This document shows positions 46,012 to 57,259 of a stretch of DNA of 64,000 nt, one piece after another (position 1 is the stretch's first letter; each line of letters starts with the position of its first letter). The notes under the pieces are model-generated. The model made no database searches. It had not been told where the DNA came from and was given only the letters and a program-made list of their open reading frames with translations. Source of the DNA: Ustilago trichophora (taxonomy: Eukaryota > Basidiomycota > Ustilaginomycetes > Ustilaginales > Ustilaginaceae). The stretch is from the NCBI GenBank assembly GCA_900323505.1, contig OOIN01000043.1, positions 62,001-126,000 on the forward strand, written 5' to 3'. The translations under genes were made by a program, and so were the position numbers.

Positions 46012-47559
46012 CTATTGCGCGTCCTGAGACTGTGACTGTTGAGCCTGCTGTGACCTTTGAGCTCTTCGTGCCTCGTTGCGTCGAGCGACACGTCCCTGTT
46101 CCGATTCAAGTCCAGCCTCTGTCCTGCCTCTTCGCCTAGAGGCCGCGGTTGTATCTTCGAATCGGCGAGAATAAGATGTGAACAAAGCGGTAACCATTTC
46201 CTCTCGAAGAGCGTGAGCGGCATCAGCCCTAAAGGTGGCAAGCTGCCGTTGAGACATGCCTTCCGTCGCACGTGCCAGTTCCTGTTCATAACGAACTTGG
46301 TTCTCTCGACGGTGTACCCTTGCACCTTCCGTAGCTTGCTGGTAAGAGCTGAGTTTGGCTGTGACATCTTGGACAACTTCAGGGGAATACGTTTCCAACA
46401 GATATTCGGCTACATCGTCGGGTCTGTCGTAACGGCTGGCGAATGTGTGGGCAATGATGCATGCTTGAATGGCGTACGCCGCCTTTTGGTGGTCCTCCTC
46501 TCGATATAGGTTTCCTCGATAACCCATTAGGCACTGAAAGCGATTCTTGAGGTAGGCGATTCCATGCTCTGCTCGAACGCGGATGCGAGACATGCTGAAG
46601 TTGAAGAACCTGATGTCGCGGCTCTGGTTAGCAAAAGTATTTCCATATGGACTGACAGAATAGCTTGAGTACCCGAATCCGGAATCCACCCAGACAAACT
46701 CGCCTTCGTCCAGATGCAGACGAGGTTTGGCTACGATGCCCTGGCCAGACGCCCAGACACGCGAGTCATGAGAAGAACCAGGATGGCCAACGACTGACTC
46801 CACAATGCGAAGAGAATGAGGAAGAAAGACAAGAGCGACGTTGAAAGTGTAGTCACCTTTGTACGAGTAGTGCTCTCGAGCATTCATTGCAGGTTTCCAC
46901 GCGAGGTTGATGTGTGTGCCGTCTGCAACAAGCCATCCGCGACCCCATTCTTCCACGCCAGATTTTTCCTTAACCCAGGCGGAGGCCTTGGCGCATTCAT
47001 CTTCGGTAGCAAAGGTGACTACCTCGGTGTTGATCTCGTAAAGTGCCTTGATTGTCTTCTCAGTCCAAAGATGGACGGAACCCCATGAGCACCCGCAAGC
47101 AAAGGCAGCATCACGAACGCCTCCGCCATTTCCCGATCGACCTAGGCAGTACAACCCGACCGCAATCTGCATTTGAACCCTCCTGTAATTCCTGGTGTTC
47201 TTGAAGACATCCGTTGAGCTGAGTCGTAGTGTGAGGTCCTCGAATGCCTGCGGTGTCATGCGAACTAGGCCGCGGTAGAGCTTATGGTTGTATTCGGAGT
47301 AGTGGTCAAGTCGATCCAGAATAGTGTCCTTGCGGCGAGACAAGAGGTGACGTTCCACAGAGTATCGGTCGCTTAAGACAGCTAAGTACATAACGGCAAG
47401 TGCACGTGCGAAAGCATACTCGTAGTCGTCGTCGTAGCTGTCACTGCAGTTGTTGTCTATAGCCAATTCTGAATTCAACAAGGTTTCGAAAAGGATCGAA
47501 TGCTGAATCGCTGTTTGTAGTTGATTGAGGAGTTCCTGCTTGGAGGAGACCCGAACCAT
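46012..47559 (-). CDS. PIF/Harbinger transposase (DDE_Tnp_4, HARBI1-like)
   Basis: 515 residues, single exon. It cuts and rejoins the element at 3-bp targets together with the Myb-like partner. A helical N-terminal region with MTPQAFEDLTLRL is followed by a helix-turn-helix-like part (GVRDAAFACGCSWGSVHLWTEK). The nuclease domain has the catalytic acids D213 (WLVADGTH), D292 (VWVDSGF) and E331 (RVRAEHGIAYLKNRF), and the family motif GSSHDSRVW. Spacing fits the family. The C-terminus is basic (RRRGRTEAGL) and Gln-rich. The ORF is intact. It sits between the Myb-like gene and the MCM4 fragment on the same strand. Confidence 0.95.
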   Translation of the reverse strand: MVRVSSKQELLNQLQTAIQHSILFETLLNSELAIDNNCSDSYDDDYEYAFARALAVMYLAVLSDRYSVERHLLSRRKDTILDRLDHYSEYNHKLYRGLVRMTPQAFEDLTLRLSSTDVFKNTRNYRRVQMQIAVGLYCLGRSGNGGGVRDAAFACGCSWGSVHLWTEKTIKALYEINTEVVTFATEDECAKASAWVKEKSGVEEWGRGWLVADGTHINLAWKPAMNAREHYSYKGDYTFNVALVFLPHSLRIVESVVGHPGSSHDSRVWASGQGIVAKPRLHLDEGEFVWVDSGFGYSSYSVSPYGNTFANQSRDIRFFNFSMSRIRVRAEHGIAYLKNRFQCLMGYRGNLYREEDHQKAAYAIQACIIAHTFASRYDRPDDVAEYLLETYSPEVVQDVTAKLSSYQQATEGARVHRRENQVRYEQELARATEGMSQRQLATFRADAAHALREEMVTALFTSYSRRFEDTTAASRRRGRTEAGLESEQGRVARRNEARRAQRSQQAQQSQSQDAQ

Positions 47560-47902
47560 GGCTGTATGTGATGTCGTCGAAGGTGGTGGTGTTGGTGTTG
47601 GTGTTGGTGTTTGACGGAAGGAAGGAGGAAAGAGTTGTGAGAAAGCAAGTCAAAAACTGCGCAGTAAAGACCAAAAGTGCGCAGCTCACGCGTTCTCGGA
47701 ATTCGGATATGCGCACACACCCAACCATTTGGAGACAAGGTTGATCGCAATCATGTACAGACGATGACAGACGGTTGAATTGAATGATGATGCGACGATC
47801 ACTACAAGTTACAATGGTACAGGAGAGCGAGGAAGGAAGTACCGAGCCACACCGATTGAAGAGACGTCGCTCGTTTGTGAGTGGCTGGGCCAAGCCACAA
47901 GA
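47560..47902. other. Non-coding gap inside the Harbinger element
   Basis: 343 bp between the Myb-like gene stop and the transposase ATG. It contains a GTT/GGT-rich stretch (about 47583-47612) and probably the transposase promoter. Confidence 0.6.
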
Positions 47903-49573
47903 CTAAGGAACGCGCTCGTTGAAGGTCTCGGCGCCCTGTTCATGGAGTGATTCATCCAAGCCACCAATCATGCTGTTGAGGCTCATGTTGTTCATGTTGT
48001 TGTGATCGGTGGCTGCAGAAGGACGAGCGTATCCAAGGACACTGAGCATGAAGTGATGATCCCTAACTCTCATCCGCTCCATCCTTTCATGCTCCTTTTC
48101 CTGGTACTTGAGTCGCATTTCCTCTCGCTTTGTGAGCTGTTCCTCTCGCTTTGTGAGCTCTTCCTCGCGCTTTGTGCGCTCTTCCTCCACCTTGACTTGT
48201 GTCTCTGATTGGCCTTCGATGAAGATGCGCATGAGGTCAGAGATATTGTCGCGCTTCCCCCCCCTTGCTTGAGAAGTCGATCGAAACCTGGGAATCGCAT
48301 CCGAGGTTACCGAGTCACGAGCCGATCTGTTGTTGAGATCTTCTTCACCGTCAGCACCAAATGCAGAGCTGGCATTACGGCGGACGGTGTCGTTGACGGG
48401 TAAAGGGGTGCTGATGGAGGTGGTAGAAGCGTGGCTGGACAAGGCATTGTTGCGAAGAGGGGATGCATGCGTGTTTGGGTGCGACAAAGAGGAAGCAAGG
48501 ACCCGACCTGAGAATGGGTCCTCGGAAGAAGATTCGGCAATTGCATCCAATGAAGGAATGCGACGGTCTCCAGGAAAGATGTCGTCATCGTCCTCGTCCA
48601 TGTCATGTACATTGGATTCAGAAGTGCTGGGGGCAGGCGTAGTGGCGGGGGCAGGCGTAGTGGCGGGGGCAGGCGTAGTGGCGGGGGCAGGCGTAGTGGC
48701 GGGGGCAGGCGTAGAGTCGTAAGGCGTGCTGGTGAGCAAGACCACAGGACCGGTCTCGGGGCGATTGATTGCCATCTCGTGCCACCGCTCAAACCAAGGG
48801 TAGGTCTTAGTGATTGCGGCACGGTTGGTAAAGTCCTAAAGCAGAGAGGTCAAGGAAGGAAAGGTAGTTCGTCAGTTCCATGTAACCCAATGTAATCATA
48901 CCATACCAAGACAAAGTGTCGGCGTACTCACCGAGTGGTTGGATTGCATGTTGCGAAAAAGAAGACCAGATCCTGTTTGCGACAACGAAGCTCTGATCTT
49001 CTTGTACTTTTCTTCTAACCCGCGAAGCTTGGCTTTAATACGATCGCCACAGTTTGCGACGTCTTCGTTGGGGAACACCAGCTTGAATACTTCTCGACAA
49101 GTGACGACTTTGTTCGTTTTATGTCCCTTTTCTTGGGCGTTGCTGACTCGACCTCGTAGTAAAGCGATCTGGAATCTTGGTGAGTTGTATATAACGTCCA
49201 CGAGACGCTTGGTTTCCTCGTCCGTCCAGTTGAAGTACGTTCCACCTCTGGTAAACTGGGACGATGAGGCGCTTGGGACCGATGAGACTGAGCGAGTAGC
49301 GCGGGCAGGAAGTGTACGGCGATACGAAGATGCTTGTTGCTGCGTGCGAGAATTGGAAGCGGCGGTTGTAGGATGAGAAGATGATGGCTGGCGAGAAACA
49401 TCGGATGAGGAGCCTGTGGACTCGCCTCCCGCGCTGGGCAGAGGAAGCCTGAGCGCAGGAAGCGCTGAATTGTCCATGTTTTTGCTGGCAGAGATTGTTG
49501 TCAAAGAAGTGTTTTCGCAGCCAAGAGATAAGCTCTGGCTCTCGCCATCGTGGGAATGAAGATAGTTCTCCAT
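47903..49573 (-). CDS. Myb/SANT-like DNA-binding protein of the Harbinger transposon
   Basis: Two exons (49573-48932, 48835-47903) join in phase to 524 residues; the intron is 96 nt with GTGAGT and TAG. In Harbinger elements this partner binds the terminal sequences and helps nuclear import of the transposase. Residues about 115-205 hold the trihelix/SANT-like domain: GGTYFNWTDEETKRLVDVIYN, then VTCREVFKLVFP, ending in the helix IKAKLRGLEEKYKKIRASL, and continuing across the intron into NRAAITKTYPWFERWHEM. The second half has a PAPATT tandem repeat, an acidic segment, and a coiled coil with repeats of TKREEEL/TKREEQL. ATG 49573 was chosen as first ATG; ATG 49477 is a possible alternative. Confidence 0.88.
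48629..48714 (-). repeat. 18-bp minisatellite encoding PAPATT
   Basis: Nearly five exact copies of an 18-bp unit inside the Myb-like gene. In frame, so copy-number changes would not break the ORF. Confidence 0.93.
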
Positions 49574-49799
49574 TCCGACAAGGCGCGGAAATGTTGGAGA
49601 CGATGGTTGACAGAAGAGAGCGAAAAGGTACAAGTTGAGCAGGTCTTTGCGGAGTGCGCAGTTAGAAGGCGCGGAAGTCGGGATACGTCACGTGGCTTTG
49701 TAGACCCGACCCAGACCCAGACTCGATGGTTGCACCACACTCGAAATAGGCGAATGTTTGAAAACCCGATTTTTTTCGAGTTTGGCTGAGCTTACATAA

Positions 49800-49875
49800 G
49801 CAATTGCAGACTCGAGTTTTTGAAAACTCGAAAAAAACTCGAGTTTTCAAAAACTCGAAAAATTTGAAACCCCCT
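49800..49875 (-). repeat. Right terminal and subterminal inverted repeats
   Basis: The right end reads, inward, AGGGGGTTTCAAATTTTT then two inverted copies of an 18-bp dyad (CGAGTTTTTGAAAACTCG and its complement) separated by an A-run. These match the palindrome at the left end and may be binding sites for the Myb-like protein. Confidence 0.92.
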
Positions 49876-49878
49876 ACT
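49876..49878 (+). repeat. Target site duplication ACT, right
   Basis: ACT directly after the right terminal repeat, matching 44157-44159. Confidence 0.85.
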
Positions 49879-50264
49879 GCAGTTGAGCCCTTTTTTGGCC
49901 ATTTTTTGGATTTCGCAGTGACGCAGTGCACACACACATACAATAAATACACACGAAAAGTCGAATCGGCGATAAAGCGCTAAGCACACATGCGTCAAAA
50001 ATCCAGCCTTTTGCCAATCACGCACTTTCACCCCGCAACCCCGCACCACACACACACACACACACACCTCTTCAGCCAAGTTTGCGTTTCAACCCATTCC
50101 AAGGCTTCTACGCCAAACCCGCACAACAACAATCGACAACACCCACTCACACCCACAATCCAGCTGTAGAGCAAGTCGAATGTCATTAAACGAAAGCAAA
50201 TTCGGATCCAAAATGAAAACAAAGATTGAAAAATTTTGAGCTCAAAAGCTGCCTATTCAACGCT
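49879..50264. other. Intergenic region right of the transposon
   Basis: 386 bp between the transposon and the 3' end of the TPR gene. Has (CA)n at about 50046-50067. No gene seen. Confidence 0.6.
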
Positions 50265-53200
50265 TCAACGCAACAACGCAGTCGAAAGAGACCTGATCGG
50301 CTTGGTATTCTCCAACTGCAGAGCGTACTCGAAGCACTCTCTTGCCCTCTGAGCCCTCTTACTTCTCTGCACTGCCTGTCCCAAGAACAGCCAAGCCTCG
50401 CTCGAATCCCAACCAGCACCTTTGGTCGTCGTCGTCAGCAGACCTTCTGCCAAGCTCACACTCGACAGATCCTGAGCTTTGGCACTCAACGTCGCCTCGG
50501 CAGCCGTTTCGTACTTTTGCGTCACCATCACCGTCGCCGTATGTTTCTCGACGGCGTCGCTCCTGGGCTTCAGCTCCGGGTCTGCCAGGAACAACCTCGC
50601 GAGGTGAACCGATGCGGCTACATCTGTTCCAGAACACGCCAGCGCCTTGTACAGCGAGTCGACGGCCAATCTGTTGGACCCATTGTTGGCAAAGTATAGC
50701 GAGAGCTGAACCCACACATCTGCCAGACCGGGCTGAAGACGTTCAGCTTCCTGGATGGCAGATCGGCATTCTTTGAGTTGGCCAGCGCGCCGGAAGCTCG
50801 CCGCCGAGATGAGCCAGATCTTGGCGAGCGCCAAAGATTGCCTCTTGAGGTGCTCGAGCGTTCGCTCGGCGCCAGATCGAGAGAGATCCTCATCCAGACT
50901 GCCAAGCTGCATGCCTGGTAGGATGGCTGCGTTGCTCTTCTGTGGGCCGCCAGCAGCGCTAACAGATCGTTGCGCGTACGATCGTGCTCGACCAGCAGTG
51001 GTCTGCGAGCGTCCCAGCACGGTATCGTTGCTGTTCTGCCCGCCGACCGCCGCGAGTGAGCCGTATCGGCGCAGGCCACCCAAATCCTTCGACCCTCGAG
51101 GGTTGTCCGCTCCGGCCTGGGCTCCACCAGCCGAAGACGCCGAGGCAGAAGCCGCTGCCGCTGCAGCGTATGGGAAGACACGGTGGAAGTAAGCAAATAG
51201 CTCCTTCTGTCCAGCAATGGCGCTCTCGACACCATCGTTGAGTTCTTCCAGAGCGTTGTACGTTACCATGAGTCGCAAGATCGACTCGTTCCTCTCGAGC
51301 GGGCGTGGCGGGTAGTCGACGCTGAGCAGCTGCGATGCTGCAAAGTTGGCAGGCGAGGTGCCGTTGACACCTTGGCTGGTGCCGTTGTCGTCGTTCTCGC
51401 ACTCGTCGAGCGCCACTTCGGCAATCTTGAATGCATCCTTGTGCTTTTTCTGCGCCGAGAGCAGCAGCACCAGCAGATGCCACGACTCGACATCCGCTGG
51501 CTCGAGCTCGACCGCTTTGCGAGCCGACTGCACAGCAGAGTGGACGTCACGCAACTCGGCCTGCAGGAAGGCAAGCTGGTAGTGAGCCTCGGAGGACTGG
51601 TCGTCCAGTTGCACAGCAGCAGTGAGCTCGGCAAGCGCCTCAGCCTGCAGCACTGGCCTTCGAACAGGGTCAGCAAGCTCGATCGCCAGACCTGCTTTAG
51701 CAAAACCGCTGACACGCTTGAGACGAGCCAGCAAGACCGCGTTCTGCGCAAAGGCAGGCTTGAATTTGCCCTCGCTATCCTGCACCACCGCCAGAGCTTT
51801 CGATGCCATCTTGTCGGCCAGCGCAAAGTCGTTGCAGTGGCGACCTACCAAGTAAGCACCGTGTGCGAGTGTGTTTGCATACACCTCGTCGGTGTCAAAG
51901 TCTTTCGAGGAGGTAGCATGGGTTCCGTTGGCTTGCTGCTTCTCCAGTTGAGCCTCTCCGTTCTGTGCAGTCTGCTCCTTGTCTACTGAGGCGTTAGCAC
52001 TGGAGCTCTGTTCTGCCTCCCTCGCCTTCTCTACAGTCTGGACGTAGGTCTGCAAAGCACGCTTGGCCTCATCATGGCACTCTGCCGCAAACAGCAGTCG
52101 CACCAAGTAACGCGCGATTCGCTGCGAGTGGAACGTGAGCTCCACAAGACCGTGCAGGATCTCGGCAACATCATCAGCCTGCTCACCGCCGAGCTCGCCG
52201 TTGATCTCCCAAGCTTTGACCATCTCATCGGCAAAGTCGAGCACCTCGTCGTTGATGTGGCCTGCCTTGGGGAATGCGGTCGACTTTTGGAGCGAGTTGA
52301 AAGCGGCTTTTTGTGCGGTGAGTGATTCGTTGGACCAGGATACGGTGGGAGGACGCAGTTCGCGATAGGCGCTAGGACGGCGCTTGGAGACGGTTCGCGA
52401 AACGACGCGGAGCGAGGTGAAGGTGGGAGCGATGCGCTTGGCGGCAGGGTCACGGTGGAGACGCTCGGATTCGTAGTCGCGGATCTGGACGCGCGAGGCG
52501 ACGGTAGCCACGACGGAAAGCTGGTAAGCCTTGCTCCTCCAGTCGTCACGGCTGGGAGCAGGCAGCTCGGGAGGGTCGACGTAGGTTCCCAACTCGGCGG
52601 AGCGGTTGAGGACACGCAGGTAGTATCGGTGGATGACGTTTCGCTGTGGCAGACGGAACTCGGGGTGCCATCGACTGGCATGCGCCTGGTAGGAACGGAG
52701 TGCGTTCAAGCTCTGCACTGGCTCACCGGCACGAATCGAGAGCAGCGCATTGCGGTACAGAGCCACCTCGGCCCACCTCTCGATTTCGTCGGCTTGCAAA
52801 CCACGTAGCGCGTTGGCCTTCTTGCCTCCACGCACCGCCTCGTGTAGCTCGATGGCACGAGCGTATCCTGCCAGGGCAAAGGGAGTGTAGCCTGGCTCGT
52901 TCTTGCTGAAGAGCAACCTTTCGTTGGCCATACCGTAGATGGTGAAACCTTGGATGATGAGTGCCGTGAGCGCGCTGTTGTGGATCTCGGGGGTGGCAGC
53001 AGCCTCGCCTGCAGTCTCCATGAACTTTTCGCGATGCAGAATGTCGACGGCCTCGTCATCGCGGCCAAGCGCAAAAAGCGCCAATGCGCGCAAAGAGACA
53101 GAGGCAGCCCTGTTGTTGCCATCGCCGTACTCGAGCACACGGTCGGCAATCTGAACAACACCTTCTGTAGACCAGCCGACGCCCTCGGCGCCGGGACGCA

Positions 53201-53688
53201 TTACGGGAGGGAAGAGGGTAGCATCGCCTGTGCGTGGATGCAGCTTGTAGTCGACAAGATGGGATGCATCGGTGTAGTCGGAATCGGCGTGGAAGTTGTG
53301 GATGGCAGCCTTGAGCTCCTGTTCGAGGGTTGCAAGTGCGGCGAGGGCTAGCAGAAGAAATGCACAGTAAGAGAAGAGGAGCGCATGTCAGAATCACACG
53401 CTTCGGTTCAAGAGGTTGCAGGAAAGGTGCACTTACAAGGCCTGTCAGCGTTGTGCTTGGAGAATTTGCGGAGAAGCTCCTTCCAAGGCAACGACTTGCC
53501 AGACTGGCTAGGCTGTTCGCTGAGCCAGTTGCCTCGCAAACGGGCCGAGTCGAGCTCCTTGAGGTAGAGCTCGGATTTGCTCTGTGCGAGCAATGAAGAA
53601 TGCATAGGCAAGAAAAGTGAGTCCATGCTGTCGCCATAGCTGCCATGTAGCTTTTGAGATTAGAGTGGAGACGTACAGATTTTGACAT
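50265..53688 (-). CDS. YPP1: TPR protein, Ypp1/TTC7-like (PI4-kinase complex)
   Basis: Three exons (53688-53677, 53581-53437, 53347-50265) join in frame to 1079 residues; both introns are GT-AG. The first coding exon is only 12 nt (MSKS). The protein is almost wholly helical with TPR-type repeats, e.g. AALYRNALLSIR-like pairs early on and LTAAVQLDDQSSEAHYQLAFLQ, DVHSAVQSARKAVELEPADVESWHLL in parts of the C-terminal half. An ending AWLFLGQAVQRSKRAQRARECFEYALQLE (in part) closes the array. Length, layout and the N-terminal WKELLRKFSKHN segment fit Ypp1/TTC7, the scaffold that brings Stt4 phosphatidylinositol 4-kinase to the plasma membrane. Family assignment is by pattern and could be another large TPR protein. 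Confidence 0.85.
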
Positions 53689-54187
53689 GATGAATAGTTT
53701 GGCCCGTTTGGGCTGTATCTAGGATAACTTGATGCTGTGATTCGGTTCCAGGAGATGGTTTACAATGAGCCGTCTCGTGTACCTGCTGGTACGCTCGTTC
53801 GAGGGTATGTACGCAACGATGCAAGTCGCGCTGATGGTTGGGTCAGATGTCGAGCTCGCAGCACTGACGGTGTGGATGATCGTAAGAACTGATGGCCGAC
53901 GATATCGCTGGGTGTTAGGACTGGATGGAGGTAACGAACGTGTCGACTCGCCGGAAGGGTGGATGCGGGGATGAGAAGGTAAGGAGGGTATCAAGGTGGT
54001 CGGACCGCCTGTTTGCAATTGAAGTTTGGCAGGCTTAGCGTGGTGTAAGGTCAAGGAGCATGCCCCTGAAAGTGCGTGTCAGTCAAGAGGGATGCAATCG
54101 ACCACGACGATGATGTTGAGCAAGGAAAAAAGGCGGGGGGAAGGAAGGAAGAGCCAAGTGTGAGCAGCGGCTCTGTGAAGTGCCGCC

Positions 54188-54264
<77 letters not shown>

Positions 54265-55702
54265 TTGAAATTGAAAGCGAGCCGTGCACATTTCCTCTTT
54301 TCTTTTTCTCTTTGTTTTCCGTAATTTCAAAGCAGCTAGAAACACGCAGCTGTGCATTTGTTGCACTTTTAGCCGATGCTCTGTCTCTGTCTCTCTCTTC
54401 TTTTGTGTTTCAAAGCTGTTTGTGACCTCATTTTCGCTTTCTCAGTCGACAGCCTCTCTTCAGACAGCGTTTGAAAGCGTGCGGGACAGAAAGAGAAAAG
54501 ACAGAGAGAGAGATGGAGATGTGGGCGTTCGCACTCTGGTGTACAGTTGCACACAACCAATACTCTTGCCCCTTTTCTCATCCTTTCGGTCCGCGGCTAA
54601 CATAGCATGTGTCTCTCTGTACTGTATGTGTGGGTGGGCTTTGCTTTCCGTTCCTGTCCATCCCTATTGCTTGCAGATCAGCGACGAGAGAAGATGCGCA
54701 TTGAACAACTTGCTGGCCCGCCCACTTTTCAGCCTCCCATTCGTCCTTTCCTCATCCGCGCTGTCTTTCCCTTTCGAGCTGGTCATCATTTACAAAGCAT
54801 TGCTCTTCTCATCCTGTATGGGAGTATGTCACCTCCAGAGAGGCAAAACAGAAGCATGAAATTCACTTGGCATCCAACAGCGACCTTGTGCAGTCAAACA
54901 TGCAGCCGAGACCTGCCAATCCCCCCGCCCGCCACGCCGCCCCGACCAAAAACCCAAATTTCCAAAAATGTCGAATGTGAAAGCTCTAGAAAGCAAGCTC
55001 AAAATTGCGGCTCTGCCCTTCCTCCCACCCAAACACACACACGCAACTCTTCCCCGCATCCATCCCACACACCCTAGCAAGCAAGCATCCCCTTTCTTCC
55101 TCAACTTCTGTATGTGGGGTCACCCCTCTTCCGATCGTAGTGATATGCTTACTTGGTTACCGCTCAGATCGTCCACACTGTGACAAGATTTCATGTAACC
55201 GCAATGTTGAATTCTGTTAGAGCGTCTATGCCTGCGAAAAGAGCATGCGCATCATGTCAATCGCCTCGCGCTCCTCGTGGAGCACTTTGCTGCCTAATCA
55301 GACGCTGTCCGCCATTCCATCTACTCGCTTCTAACACAGCTCCTGTCATACAGTCATACAATCACCTCTTGGCCCCTCTCTCACCTACACTCCACACATG
55401 AGTCCACACTCTGTGAAATAAAGATAACGAAGCTGGGAATTCAAGAAAGAGGTTTGAGGTGATCACTTATGTATCAGAATCGAAACGAAGACTGGTCAAC
55501 TATGAGGTCGAGGCAGACATCGAATGGGGAGCAGCAGCAAGCATCGGCAGCGAATCGTATCCAGAGAAAAAGACCTTCTCGACCCGGCTTCCCCAAGAGG
55601 AAAAAGGCAACGGCACCGAGTTGTATCCACCGCCCATGCTGCTTGCTACCCACCACCGACCTCTACACGATTAGAGTACATGTCCTTGAAAACAGAGAAA
55701 CT
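53689..55702. other. Intergenic region with long GA microsatellite
   Basis: About 2.0 kb between the TPR gene start and the tubulin 3' end. Contains (AG)35 at about 54191-54260 and several pyrimidine-rich stretches. ORFs over the microsatellite are repeat artefacts. Confidence 0.6.
54191..54260. repeat. (AG)35 microsatellite
   Basis: Uninterrupted dinucleotide run of about 70 bp. Confidence 0.95.
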
Positions 55703-57259
55703 TTACTCCTGAACCAGCTCCTCCTCCTCAATGTACTCGCCCTCAATGTCCTCGTCCAGAGCCGAGGCGTCCTGGTACTGCTGGTACTCGGCGATCAAGT
55801 CCTGCAAGTTGGACTCGGCCTCGGTGAACTCCATCTCGTCCATACCCTCACCAGTGTACCAGTGCAAGAAAGCCTTGCGCTTGAACATGGCCGAGAACTG
55901 CTCCGAGATACGCTTGAACACATCCTGGATGGCGGTCGAGTTGCCGATAAAGGTGACCGACATCTTGAGACCACGCGGAGGAATGTCACACTGGGCAGTC
56001 TGGACGTTGTTGGGGATCCACTCGACGAACTGGGTCGAGTGCTTCTGCTGGAAGCTCTGCATCTGGTCCTCGACGTCCTTCATCGAGACCTTACCACGGA
56101 AGTAGGCGGCGCAGGTGAGGTAGCGACCCAGACGAGTGTCGCAGGCAGTCATCATGTTCTTGCTGTCAAAGGCCTGCTGGGTGATCTCGGGGATGGTGAC
56201 GGCACGGTACGACTGCGAGCCACGCGCGGTCAAGGGCGAGAATCCGACCATGAAGAAGTGGAGACGAGGGAAGGGCACCATGTTGACGGCGAGCTTTCGC
56301 AAGTCCGAGTTGAGCTGACCGGGGAATCGCAAGCAGGTGGTGACACCCGACATGACGAGCGAGACAAGGTGGTTGAGGTCTCCGTAGGTGGGGGCGTTGA
56401 GCTTGAGCGTCTTGAAGCAGATGTTGTAGAGAGCCTCGTTGTCGATACAGAAGGTCTCGTCCGAGTTCTCAACGAGCTGGTGCACCGAGAGGGTGGCGTT
56501 GTAAGGCTCAACGACGGTGTCGGAAACCTTGGGCGAAGGAAGGACCGAGAAGGTGGCCATCATTCGGTCGGGGTACTCCTCACGAATCTTGGAGATGAGG
56601 AGGGTACCCATACCGGCACCGGTACCACCACCGAGCGAGTGGGTGATCTGGAAACCTTGGAGCATGTCACAGTTCTCGGCCTCCTTGCGGATGACGTCGA
56701 GGACCGAGTCGACGAGCTCGGCACCTTCGGTGTAGTGACCCTTGGCCCAGTTGTTACCGGCACCGGACTGACCAAAGACAAAGTTGTCGGGGCGGAAGAG
56801 ACCACCGAGGGGACCGGAACGGGTCGAGTCCATGGTACCGGGTTCCAAGTCGACAAGGACGGCACGGGGCACGTACTTGTTGCCGCTGGCCTCATTGTAG
56901 TAGACGTTGATGCGGGCGAGCTGGTCATCGCTGGTGCCGATGTAGTTACCGTTGTGGTCGATTCCGTGCTCGTCCGAGAGCACCTCCCAGAACTTGGTAC
57001 CGACCTGGTTACCACACTGACCGGTCTGAAGGTGGACTGTTGGGATGAAGTTGGGCGGAGGTCAATGAGGTGAAGTCGTGTCGCAAAGAGATGCGAAGCA
57101 CAGAGCGATGGTGAGAGATTTGGGGATGGAGAAGAGACGAGCGATTAAAAAGCGGTCAGTGAGTCGATTTCGACTTGTCGAGAGGGTGTCAAACAAAGTG
57201 CAACTTTGAGGAGGGCACAATGTTGAGATCAAGTGTGTTGACTCACCAATCTCGCGCAT
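55703..57259 (-). CDS. TUB2: Beta-tubulin
   Basis: 448 residues from two coding exons, 57259-57247 (13 nt, MREI plus one base) and 57036-55703; the intron (57246-57037) begins GTGAGT and ends CAG. It starts with the autoregulatory MREI and has [10 protein letters not shown], the GTP-binding GGGTGAGMG at residues 140-148, and an acidic tail ending EEEELVQE. It pairs with alpha-tubulin to form microtubules. Residues linked to benzimidazole resistance in fungi are of the sensitive type: H6, F167, E198 and F200. Strong codon bias gives a long antisense frame that is not a gene. Confidence 0.98.

Larger units (their letters stand above)
44160..49875 (-). mobile_element. Complete PIF/Harbinger DNA transposon carrying an MCM4 fragment
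   Basis: 5716 bp bounded by inverted terminal repeats that begin AGGGGGTTTCAAATTTTT on each side (42 bp or so with one single-base length difference), flanked by ACT duplications. All internal genes lie on the minus strand: Myb/SANT-like protein, DDE transposase, then an MCM4-derived ORF. Transposase plus Myb-like protein is the known two-gene set of this superfamily. The third gene is host-derived cargo. ORFs of both transposition genes are intact, so the copy may be young. Confidence 0.93.

Noticed and set aside
48629..48714. Regular 18-bp repeats as a CRISPR-like array
   Set aside because: Units are contiguous with no spacers, and they code for PAPATT inside the Myb-like ORF of a eukaryotic transposon.
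54079..54366. ORFs over the GA microsatellite
   Set aside because: Translation is pure dipeptide repeat (RE or SL).
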